Below the pieces are notes generated by a model, which did no database searches, had not been told where the DNA came from, and was given only the letters and a program-made list of their open reading frames with translations. A DNA stretch of 5,004 bases from Chitinophagaceae bacterium (GTDB taxonomy: Bacteria; Bacteroidota; Bacteroidia; Chitinophagales; Chitinophagaceae), in contig JADLEN010000226.1 in assembly GCA_020846105.1 (NCBI GenBank), positions 1 through 5,004 of the forward strand. Direction: 5' to 3'. Shown in pieces: positions 1 through 5,004 of the stretch; the stretch's first letter is position 1; every line of letters begins with the position of its first letter. The translations under genes were made by a program, and so were the position numbers.

Positions 1-1107
1 GCTGTTCCGGGTGCCGATTATTTTCAAAACAACCCTGGTTCCAAAACCTACGATTACATACAAGCGCGTGGTTATATTGATTTTGCGGTAGTAAAAAACT
101 ATGTGAACCTTACTGCGGGCTACGACAAAAATTTTATTGGCGATGGCGTGAGAAGCCTTTTCCTGAGCGACTTTGCAGCAAATAGCACCTTTGTAAAATT
201 GAATACTAAAATCTGGAAACTCAATTACCAAAACATTTATTCAGAAATCATGCCACCCTATAACCGTGGTGCCGACAGGCAGTTGCCTGTAAAATATTCT
301 ACCACCCACTACCTCACTATTAATGCTACAAAATGGCTGAATGTTGGTTTGTTTGAAAACGTAATTTTTCAGCGTGCCGATCATTATTCTTTCGGTTATC
401 TCAACCCTATAATTTTCTTCCGTGCTATAGAGCGTGGCTATGGCAGCCCCGACAATGTGAACCTTGGTTTTACGGCCAAAGCTATTGTTACCAAAGGTGT
501 TCAGCTTTATGGTCAATTATTTTTAGATGAGTTTCGCTCCAAAGAATTGTTTGGTAGTAATAAGTGGTGGGGCAACAAATATGGTGTGCAATTGGGTGCG
601 AAATATTTCGATGCTTTTACCATCAAAAACCTCGACCTGCAAGGCGAGCTCAATATGGTGCGGCCTTACGCCTATTCGCACAGCGATAGCATTACCAATT
701 ATAGTCATTACAACCAACCACTTGCACACCCGCTAGGCTCGGGCTTTGTAGAGCTGATAGGCATTGCCAATTATCGCCCAATAAACAAACTGCTGCTCAC
801 AGGCAAGCTGATGTATTACAAAAAGGGCGTGGACACTGGCGGTCTCAACTATGGCAATGATATTTTCCGTAGTTATAACACTGTGGCCAACCAATATGGT
901 GTAAAAATGATTAACGGACTTAGCAGCACTTGTATGCTTATGAGTTTGAACGGTAGCTACAAAATTGCCGAGCGTTTGTTCTTTGATTTAGGCTTTATCT
1001 ATCGCAATTATGCTTATGAAAATAACTATTTACCAGAACAAAAATCATTGAGTATTTATAGCGGTATGCGCCTAAATATTGCTCGCCGAACCTATGATTT
1101 CATGTAA
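1..1107 (+). CDS. Wzi/RemB-like outer-membrane protein, C-terminal part (5' end outside window)
   Basis: The reading frame is open from base 1 to the TAA at 1105-1107, giving 368 visible residues. The first ATG-like position (GTG at 103) is internal, because the upstream codons in the same frame already read as protein (AVPGADYFQNNPG...), so the real start lies before the window. Recognisable blocks, in window residue numbers: GYDKNFIGDGVRS (40-52), YLNPIIFFRAIE (133-144) followed by GSPDN, a KWWGNK stretch near 188, and HYNQPLAHPLG (236-246). These match my memory of the Bacteroidota 'capsule assembly Wzi' family, some members of which are named gliding-motility protein RemB. Alternating aromatic and polar residues suit an outer-membrane beta-barrel. 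By family the role is surface polysaccharide attachment or gliding; which of these applies cannot be told here. The gene is complete at its 3' end and probably shares a transcript with nadD, 17 nt downstream. Family call fairly sure, function uncertain. Confidence 0.8.
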   Translation, partial: AVPGADYFQNNPGSKTYDYIQARGYIDFAVVKNYVNLTAGYDKNFIGDGVRSLFLSDFAANSTFVKLNTKIWKLNYQNIYSEIMPPYNRGADRQLPVKYSTTHYLTINATKWLNVGLFENVIFQRADHYSFGYLNPIIFFRAIERGYGSPDNVNLGFTAKAIVTKGVQLYGQLFLDEFRSKELFGSNKWWGNKYGVQLGAKYFDAFTIKNLDLQGELNMVRPYAYSHSDSITNYSHYNQPLAHPLGSGFVELIGIANYRPINKLLLTGKLMYYKKGVDTGGLNYGNDIFRSYNTVANQYGVKMINGLSSTCMLMSLNGSYKIAERLFFDLGFIYRNYAYENNYLPEQKSLSIYSGMRLNIARRTYDFM

Positions 1108-1124
1108 ATTTTAAATCAAAAATT

Positions 1125-1694
1125 TTGCGCATCGGTCTTTACTTCGGAAGCTTCAATCCTATACACAACGGGCATCTTATCATTGCCAATCATATCGCAG
1201 AACACTGTGCGGTGGACAAGGTATGGTTTGTAGTGTCGCCACAAAATCCGCTCAAAGAGTCAAAGTCTTTGCTCAACGAATATCACCGTTTGCATCTTGT
1301 GAACCTTGCTATAAAAGACAATCCCAAACTGAGTGCTAGCGATATCGAATTTAGGCTCACGAAGCCTTCTTATACTATAGACACACTCACGTATTTACAA
1401 GAGCAGTTTCCCAAAAATACTTTTAGTGTGATTATGGGTAGCGATAGTTTTCAGAATATAAAAAAGTGGAAAAATTATGAGCAAATTTTACTGCATTATA
1501 AGCTCATTATTTATAATCGTCCAGGGCATACTATCAAAGATAATTTAGCTGCCAATCTCGAATTTGTATCTGCCCCAATGTTGGATATTTCTTCTACTTT
1601 TTTGCGCCAACAAATCAAGAATAAGAAATCTATCCGTTATCTTACACCAGATGAAGTGTGTGCGTATATTAATGAGAACAGGTATTACTTGTAA
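1125..1694 (+). CDS. nadD: Nicotinate-nucleotide adenylyltransferase NadD
   Basis: This 189-residue protein has the normal length for NadD, the cytoplasmic enzyme that joins ATP and nicotinate mononucleotide to make deamido-NAD in NAD synthesis. Visible signatures: the nucleotidyltransferase motif GSFNPIHNGH at residues 8-17 with the two histidines H14 and H17; SPQNPLK at 38-44; PSYTIDTL at 81-88; MGSDSFQNIKKW at 104-115; and the C-terminal ISSTFLR motif at 155-161 that binds the ATP phosphates. The start is TTG at 1125. No in-frame ATG or GTG start lies between the upstream stop and the catalytic motif, and TTG places the initiator six codons before FGSFNP, as in relatives. No Shine-Dalgarno site is visible, which is common in Bacteroidota. 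The 17-nt gap from the upstream gene suggests co-transcription. No catalytic residue appears to be missing. Confidence 0.96.
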   Translation: MRIGLYFGSFNPIHNGHLIIANHIAEHCAVDKVWFVVSPQNPLKESKSLLNEYHRLHLVNLAIKDNPKLSASDIEFRLTKPSYTIDTLTYLQEQFPKNTFSVIMGSDSFQNIKKWKNYEQILLHYKLIIYNRPGHTIKDNLAANLEFVSAPMLDISSTFLRQQIKNKKSIRYLTPDEVCAYINENRYYL

Positions 1695-1828
1695 TTTATT
1701 AACAATGCTTAAAAGATTAAAAATTATGGTAAAATTTAATTATGGGAAGATGGTGGACAATATTTGAACTGTATGGTACGGTAAAATTATTATTCTGAGA
1801 TCGAAATTTTAAAGTGCCACTCTTGTTT

Positions 1829-2089
1829 TTATTGCAAAAAAAATAGTAGTGCCCAATATTTTGAATGAATTTTAATGCCAAAGTTTGCACCATATGTTTT
1901 TCTTTCCTTTTTTACAGACTTAACACCAAACGATGAGGCTACTTTTTTATCACCAAAGGTTGCAAAATTGTTGCTCCATCCGACAACGGCACTGGCATAA
2001 TATTTTTTGTCTGCGCTACTAATGTATTGTGCAGCTACTTGATAAGTAGCTGCACAATACAAAACTATTAACATTGATAATTTTTTCAT
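1829..2089 (-). pseudogene. B': truncated second copy of the beta-barrel gene B
   Basis: The frame encodes 86 residues. By eye about 56 of the first 78 are identical to gene B (2242-3027), including the signal peptide (MKKL...VAAQ, cleavage likely after A20) and the block YASAVVGWSN. Similarity ends at the shared Lys-Tyr (residues 77-78), after which the copy reads WALLFFLQ and stops, while B continues for another 183 residues of barrel. I therefore read B' as a remnant that lost its 3' two-thirds. A run of eight A (plus strand, 1836-1843) lies in the divergent tail. The start ATG overlaps the stop of remnant A' as TAATG. The start and secretion signal are intact, so a 66-residue secreted peptide could still be made, but a 66-residue piece is too short to form a barrel. 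Paralogy is certain from the alignment; pseudogene status is inferred. Confidence 0.8.
2023..2061. repeat. Perfect 18-bp inverted repeat (hairpin) in B' signal-peptide codons
   Basis: The arms TGTATTGTGCAGCTACTT (2023-2040) and its exact complement (2044-2061) flank the 3-nt loop GAT. It lies in codons 10-23 of B', coding for the end of the signal peptide (CAATYQVAAQY). It occupies the same place as the hairpin in gene B (2961-2999). Confidence 0.95.
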
Positions 2090-2210
2090 TACGACTTGTA
2101 TTTGTATAATCCAATGTATCTATTTCCTGGAGTAATGCTATAGTACACCCAAGTCGTACGAAAGTCAAAACTTTTTAATGACCTTATGCCTGAATACGCC
2201 TCCAAGTTAG
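2089..2210 (-). pseudogene. A': 3'-terminal remnant of a second lipoprotein gene A
   Basis: Read on the minus strand, this stretch encodes the same C-terminal tail as gene A. From AYS to GLYKYK it has the same length (35 residues), with 23 identities by eye, including FDxRxTWxYYSI and IGLYKYK, followed by one extra Ser and a TAA. Further upstream, LTWR also matches gene A, but in a shifted frame: gene A has GGAGAGCA where the remnant has GGAGGCG, a 1-nt loss near 2198-2201. In the AYS frame a stop codon (2221-2223) lies just upstream, so nothing can be translated from a proper start. No N-terminal part, signal peptide or lipobox is present: the homology begins about 30 nt after the stop of gene B. 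The remnant ends in the overlap TAATG with B', mirroring the tight A-B junction at 3025-3032. It is a fossil of a tandem A-B duplication. Confidence 0.85.
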
Positions 2211-2241
2211 GTGTGGTCTTTTATAGAGAAAGAAATATACT

Positions 2242-3027
2242 TTAAAAGTCATACCGAATACCAAAATGATACTGTAGGCTAGTGCCTGAGTTACGTGTCC
2301 AAAATTTTTTTTGTTCTTGAAAACCACTTGGCAAATCATTCCTTACAATCAAAATACTATCAACTACAAAGGGACGGAAACCTTGCTGATACGAAAGATT
2401 AAAAATTGCACTAAGGTTGTTTTTAAATTTATACCGAGCCTCGGCAGTAGCTTTTAGTAAAAAATGAAAACCTGTTTGCTGCATTGCTGGTACTCGAAAA
2501 TAATAAACACCATTTTGTCCATAAAGTGTTCGTTCATCTTGGTTTGGTCTAGCTGTATCTTGTAGTAGACTGGAATAAATAGTATAGCCTATGGTAGGAA
2601 TTAGATATGTATTTAACTCAAAACGTCTAGTTGAAATTATGTTTCTACCAATTCGCAACCCTGTTTTGAACAACATTAGTCTATCCGCAGCACCTGTCAA
2701 TCCACTAGTCAAAGACAAGCCACCACCATACTGTTTATTCACGGTATTGTAACCACAATCAAACTCATCATATATGAATTCTAAACCTACAGAGTATTTA
2801 TTTGTGAAATGTACCCCGAAATTTAAACCAAAAGATTTTTTTTCTTTTTTTACAGACTTAACTCCAAACGCTGAAGCAACCCCTTTGTCGCCAAATGTTG
2901 CAAAACCGTTGCTCCATCCCACAACAGCACTAGCATAATATTTTTTATCTACACCAATAATATTTTGTGCAGCTACTTGGAAAGTAGCTGCACAAAATAA
3001 AAAAATTACAATTGTTAGTTTCTTCAT
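2242..3027 (-). CDS. B: small outer-membrane beta-barrel protein of unknown function
   Basis: The product has 261 residues. It begins with a classical signal peptide (MKKLTIVIFLFCAATFQVAA, likely cut after A20), so the mature protein is about 241 residues. The mature part alternates hydrophobic, aromatic and polar residues, with glycine-rich turns (for example YGGGLSLTSG near 100) and strands such as LMLFKTGLRIG, YLIPTIGYTIY and FHFLLKATAEARY. It ends GIRYDF, a terminal Phe strand typical of outer-membrane barrels. The size fits an 8- to 10-strand barrel of the general Bacteroidota 'outer membrane beta-barrel' type. No enzymatic motif is seen. The ATG lies 2 nt after the stop of lipoprotein gene A, so the pair is very probably one transcript with coupled translation. 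A perfect 18-bp hairpin sits within its signal-peptide codons. A truncated paralogue B' lies downstream. Localisation is fairly sure; the specific role is unknown. Confidence 0.8.
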   Translation of the reverse strand: MKKLTIVIFLFCAATFQVAAQNIIGVDKKYYASAVVGWSNGFATFGDKGVASAFGVKSVKKEKKSFGLNFGVHFTNKYSVGLEFIYDEFDCGYNTVNKQYGGGLSLTSGLTGAADRLMLFKTGLRIGRNIISTRRFELNTYLIPTIGYTIYSSLLQDTARPNQDERTLYGQNGVYYFRVPAMQQTGFHFLLKATAEARYKFKNNLSAIFNLSYQQGFRPFVVDSILIVRNDLPSGFQEQKKFWTRNSGTSLQYHFGIRYDF

Positions 3028-3149
3028 TATTATTTATATTTATACAAACCTATAGTACGCCAAGTAGCAGCAATGCTGTAATAAGACCAAGTATTGCGCA
3101 TATCAAAATGGTCTAATGACCTTGTACTTGAATATGCTCTCCAAGTGAG
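2794..3149 (-). repeat. Direct repeat, copy 1 (A tail plus B head)
   Basis: This is the intact counterpart of 1856-2210, running from the LTWR codons of gene A through residue 78 of gene B. The two copies are close enough (about 72% identical residues in the B part) to show recent-to-moderate duplication, and distant enough to have drifted apart at many codons. Confidence 0.85.
2961..2999. repeat. Perfect 18-bp inverted repeat (hairpin) in B signal-peptide codons
   Basis: The arms TATTTTGTGCAGCTACTT (2961-2978) and its exact complement (2982-2999) flank the loop GGA. On the mRNA this is a long, mismatch-free stem-loop covering roughly codons 10-23 of B. Relative to the B' hairpin it differs at stem positions 2 and 4, and the opposite arm carries the matching change in both cases. 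Confidence 0.95.
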
Positions 3150-4055
3150 CTTATTGTCGTATACACCGCCTGGTTTTCCTACACTATAACCACCTCTTTT
3201 ATGTGGAGTTACATTACAACTGGTAGGAGTAGTTAAACCAATATTGGTTTTGGTAGCCCAAGCGGGGCTTGTGCCTTTTGTGTATTTCAGTTCACTAACA
3301 AGGCTAAAATAAATACCTGCTTTTTGGTAAGCTATTTTCGCAGATGCTCTATATCTTGCATTTGCGTTATAAAGGTCATCGTTATAACTATCTCCTTCAC
3401 TACCGAAGGCCGAAGGGGTACCACCTCCGGGGTTGTTAATGCCAATCACACCTGTTCGCAATACCATAAAGATATCGTCATCATTAGCACCTACAGCAGA
3501 TTCATCCATTTTGTTCATATAGCTTGCATCAAATGTTCCTGCCTTGAGGCTTGCATAATGAGCAGCTAAATGGCTTTGGTTCATTTCGAGCAAATAGCCA
3601 TTGTCTGTTTGTACATTAAATACAAATCCCTCAATTTGCACCATATTGCTAACGTCCAATAAACGCAGCATCAAAGGGTCACCAAAGTTTTGGTTTTTGT
3701 TGTCTTGCGCGCTCACGCCATAAGTAGCAGGGTCGCCGAAAGCAGTGTAGGCAGATGTAAATGCTAAAGCGTCTTCCCAACCGTTCAGTTGTTCGTCAGT
3801 AAAAGTGGTAATGATGTTCAACACATTTTCATAGGCTTCTTGTGTGGTAAACACTAGAAATCCTTGTGTCGATTTACTCACTCCTGTAAGTGCTGCTTGG
3901 TTAAAGTTGTTGTCCACCACACGCATTAACGCAGTATTACTGTTTTTTGTTGTGCTAGAGGCAGTTGGTGCTTTAGCATTTTCTTTTTTGCACGATGTTA
4001 GTGCAGTTGTTGTAAGCAGGCCTACTGCTAAAAATAGAATAATCAGTTTTTTCAT
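3030..4055 (-). CDS. A: putative lipoprotein of unknown function
   Basis: The product has 341 residues. The N-terminus is a type II signal peptide: MKK, a hydrophobic stretch to residue 19, then the lipobox L-T-S-C with the lipidated cysteine at 22, followed by KKENAK and a Ser/Thr/Asn-rich linker to about 42. After this comes FLVFTTQEAYENVLN (66-80) with TDEQLNGWEDALAF shortly after, a helical-looking segment of a style I have seen at the N-terminus of other Bacteroidota lipoproteins; I do not assign a named domain. The middle (140-230) is mixed and contains GINNPGGG. The C-terminal third is basic and aromatic and ends in a strand-like tail (TWSYYSI...IGLYKYK) that is also preserved in the fossil copy A'. 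The protein is probably anchored to the outer membrane and works with barrel protein B, whose ATG follows after 2 nt. Expression likely comes from the promoter at 4171-4199. No catalytic motif is recognised. Confidence 0.75.
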   Translation of the reverse strand: MKKLIILFLAVGLLTTTALTSCKKENAKAPTASSTTKNSNTALMRVVDNNFNQAALTGVSKSTQGFLVFTTQEAYENVLNIITTFTDEQLNGWEDALAFTSAYTAFGDPATYGVSAQDNKNQNFGDPLMLRLLDVSNMVQIEGFVFNVQTDNGYLLEMNQSHLAAHYASLKAGTFDASYMNKMDESAVGANDDDIFMVLRTGVIGINNPGGGTPSAFGSEGDSYNDDLYNANARYRASAKIAYQKAGIYFSLVSELKYTKGTSPAWATKTNIGLTTPTSCNVTPHKRGGYSVGKPGGVYDNKLTWRAYSSTRSLDHFDMRNTWSYYSIAATWRTIGLYKYK

Positions 4056-4170
4056 TGTTTTTAGATATTATTTTTTGTTTTTTACTACCAAAATCACCTT
4101 TTCGTTGCGAGCTAAAAAGACTTTTTTGATTTTTTAATTTGCACTACAACCTCGCATTTTGTAGATAAAA

Positions 4171-4199
4171 CAAAAGTAACAGCAATTAAATTGTTGCAA
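4171..4199 (-). promoter_or_regulatory. Candidate Bacteroidota-type promoter for the A-B module
   Basis: On the minus strand there is a TTG (4199-4197), an 18-nt spacer, and TACTTTTG (4178-4171). This fits the TTG / TAnnTTTG (-33/-7) pattern known for Bacteroidota sigma factors. Transcription would start near 4164 and leave an A/T-rich leader of about 108 nt before the ATG of gene A at 4055. The spacer contains the short palindrome CAATTAAATTG (4183-4193). No equally good match is seen for the plus-strand regulator gene; TTAATTTG at 4263-4270 is a partial match without a TTG at the right distance. Confidence 0.45.
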
Positions 4200-4300
4200 A
4201 AATTTTCACCTTACAATCATCGCAAGCAAATCTTATAAGTATCGCTAAATACTTTTTTTTACTTAATTTGCAGACAAAAACAATTGTAAAACCATGAACT

Positions 4301-4756
4301 ATGAATGAACAAACTTTTTTGCCAAATGTTGCCTCCAATATCAGAAAATGCAGAGAAATTAGAAACTATGATCAAGCCTATATGGCCAAGGCTTTAGACA
4401 TTTCTACAACCGCTTATAGAAGCATAGAAAGTGGCGCAACGAAACTAACATTGGACTATATTTTTGCCATTGCAAAAATACTATCGATTACACCTGAAAC
4501 TCTACTCAATTTTGATGAAAATACCATATTCAATATTTACAATAACACTGTGAGGAGAGACTTAATTGGCAAGGTCGATAACCTTCATCAGTATAGTGTT
4601 GATGACTTTAAAGACCTGATAAATATGCTACGTATGAGCCACGAGAAACTTGCTGAAATGGTAGAGAAAAACAGCCAAATGAGTAATGAAGTTAATAATG
4701 TTGTGCTCAGTGTTACAAATCTTGTAAGAGAAATGGCTCTGCTACAAAGAAAATAA
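4301..4756 (+). CDS. XRE-family helix-turn-helix transcriptional regulator with helical C-terminus
   Basis: The product has 151 residues. Residues about 10-68 form a Cro/C1-type HTH: NIRKCREIRNYDQ (helix 1), QAYMAKALDIS at 25-35 (helix 2), TTAYRSIESG at 36-45 (recognition helix with the typical IESG), then LTLDYIFAIAKIL and the closing TPETLL. Residues about 97-150 (YSVDDFKDLINML..., EKLAEMVEKNSQM...) are strongly helical with heptad-like hydrophobic spacing, suggesting a coiled-coil dimerisation region rather than a ligand-binding or catalytic domain. The start at 4301 is the first in-frame ATG; an ATG at 4294 is in another frame and stops after four codons. The gene diverges from A-B across 245 nt and sits 30 nt before the ctlX-like gene, so it may regulate either neighbour or itself. 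The HTH call is sure; the target is unknown. Confidence 0.9.
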   Translation: MNEQTFLPNVASNIRKCREIRNYDQAYMAKALDISTTAYRSIESGATKLTLDYIFAIAKILSITPETLLNFDENTIFNIYNNTVRRDLIGKVDNLHQYSVDDFKDLINMLRMSHEKLAEMVEKNSQMSNEVNNVVLSVTNLVREMALLQRK

Positions 4757-4786
4757 AGACAATTAAGTATTACTACCCCTCAATAA

Positions 4787-5004
4787 ATGGAACAATACTC
4801 TTCAGGAATTTTTATGGTTCGCCCTGCGCACTTTGCTTTTAACGAGCAGACAGCCGCTTCCAATACTTTTCAGAATGCGACAGTATCTATTACCGACATC
4901 CAAGCCAAGGCAATTGCTGAATTTGATGCTGCTGTGTGTACACTTCGGGAAAAAGGGATTGAAGTCTGGGTAATAGAAGATACCGATGAGGTGATTAAAC
5001 CTGA
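4787..5004 (+). CDS. CtlX-like citrulline/arginine-type hydrolase, N-terminal fragment (runs off window)
   Basis: Seventy-two codons are visible before the window ends. The ATG at 4787 is directly preceded by an in-frame TAA (4784-4786), so it is the earliest ATG start. An internal Met at residue 10 is possible, but the preceding residues MEQYSSGIF fit the family's usual short lead-in. The block MVRPAHFAFNEQTA at 10-23, followed by SNTFQ, and then a helix leading to GIEVWVIEDTDE at 58-69, is the N-terminus I associate with the guanidino-group-modifying superfamily (amidinotransferase / dimethylargininase fold), specifically the group named CtlX (citrulline utilisation hydrolase). The catalytic His and Cys lie downstream of the window and cannot be checked. 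With only 30 nt and no visible promoter after the XRE gene, co-transcription is likely. The family is likely; the exact substrate (citrulline, arginine or a methylated arginine) is open. Confidence 0.75.
   Translation, partial: MEQYSSGIFMVRPAHFAFNEQTAASNTFQNATVSITDIQAKAIAEFDAAVCTLREKGIEVWVIEDTDEVIKP

Larger units (their letters stand above)
1856..2210 (-). repeat. Direct repeat, copy 2 (A' tail plus B' head)
   Basis: This 355-nt segment is the diverged copy of 2794-3149 (356 nt) in the same orientation. It spans the last ~40 codons of the lipoprotein gene, the gene junction, and the first 78 codons of the barrel gene. The copies sit about 940 nt apart and flank the 3' part of gene B. Confidence 0.85.

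Noticed and set aside
241..516. Minus-strand open frame of 91 codons inside the Wzi/RemB-like gene
   Set aside because: It lies antisense to a clearly conserved protein and has no recognisable features; it is a shadow frame.
523..736. Overlapping open frames on both strands (68-69 codons)
   Set aside because: Both lie within conserved Wzi/RemB-like coding sequence and show no signal or domain.
1106..1125. A/T-only inverted repeat (AAATTTT/AAAATTT) spanning the nadD start
   Set aside because: A 7-bp all-A/T stem is expected in this composition and would be unstable.
1705..1767. 20-codon plus-strand open frame starting ATG after nadD
   Set aside because: Too short, no ribosome-binding or promoter evidence, and Lys/Ile-rich as expected from AT-rich spacer DNA.
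1695..1828. Terminator between the convergent nadD and B'
   Set aside because: No GC-rich stem followed by a T run is visible; only A/T-rich imperfect repeats.
1726..1840. Possible remnant of the C-terminus of B in the frame reached by losing one T of the homopolymer in B'
   Set aside because: Only a loose SGT...L resemblance to the B end (RNSGTSL), without a terminal match; not better than chance by eye.
3324..3569. Plus-strand open frame of 81 codons within gene A
   Set aside because: Antisense to the lipoprotein gene; its Ser/Ile/Cys-rich composition looks like a translated complement.
4015..4029. Inverted repeat AGCAG-N5-CTGCT in the signal-peptide codons of gene A
   Set aside because: Only 5 bp of stem, so not comparable to the 18-bp hairpins in B and B'.
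3844..4137. Plus-strand open frame of 97 codons with hydrophobic stretches
   Set aside because: Mostly antisense to the signal peptide and N-terminus of gene A, and its Phe-rich end is A/T-rich leader DNA.

Overview
The window looks like a chromosomal segment of a Bacteroidota (Bacteroidetes) bacterium. The evidence is an AT-rich sequence, a Wzi/RemB-type outer-membrane protein of the kind common in that phylum, short secreted proteins starting MKKL with lipobox or signal peptides, a near absence of Shine-Dalgarno sites, a TTG/TAnnTTTG-type promoter, and a CtlX-like hydrolase start. I cannot place it below phylum.

Layout. Positions 1-1107 (+) hold the C-terminal 368 residues of the Wzi/RemB-like outer-membrane protein. 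It is followed after 17 nt by nadD (1125-1694, +), the NAD-biosynthesis adenylyltransferase, which starts with TTG. Positions 1695-1828 are a short convergent spacer with no recognisable terminator or gene. The minus strand from 4055 down to 1829 carries a two-gene module and a decayed second copy of it. The module is A, a putative lipoprotein (4055-3030), and B, a small outer-membrane beta-barrel protein (3027-2242), separated by 2 nt. The decayed copy is A' (only the last ~40 codons, with a 1-nt frameshift, 2210-2089) and B' (only the first ~78 codons plus an unrelated tail, 2089-1829). Positions 4056-4300 form a divergent intergenic region with a good candidate promoter for A-B. Downstream on the plus strand are an XRE-type regulator with a helical C-terminus (4301-4756) and, 30 nt later, the start of a CtlX-like guanidino-group hydrolase (4787 to the window end).

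The most striking signal is a pair of perfect 18-bp inverted repeats with 3-nt loops. One lies in the signal-peptide codons of B and one at the same place in B'. The two copies differ at two stem positions, and both differences are compensated on the opposite arm. A and B are probably co-transcribed and translationally coupled, and act together in the envelope; their function is unknown. NadD is housekeeping. The XRE regulator could control the divergent A-B module, the downstream ctlX-like gene, or itself, but the sequence does not decide which.
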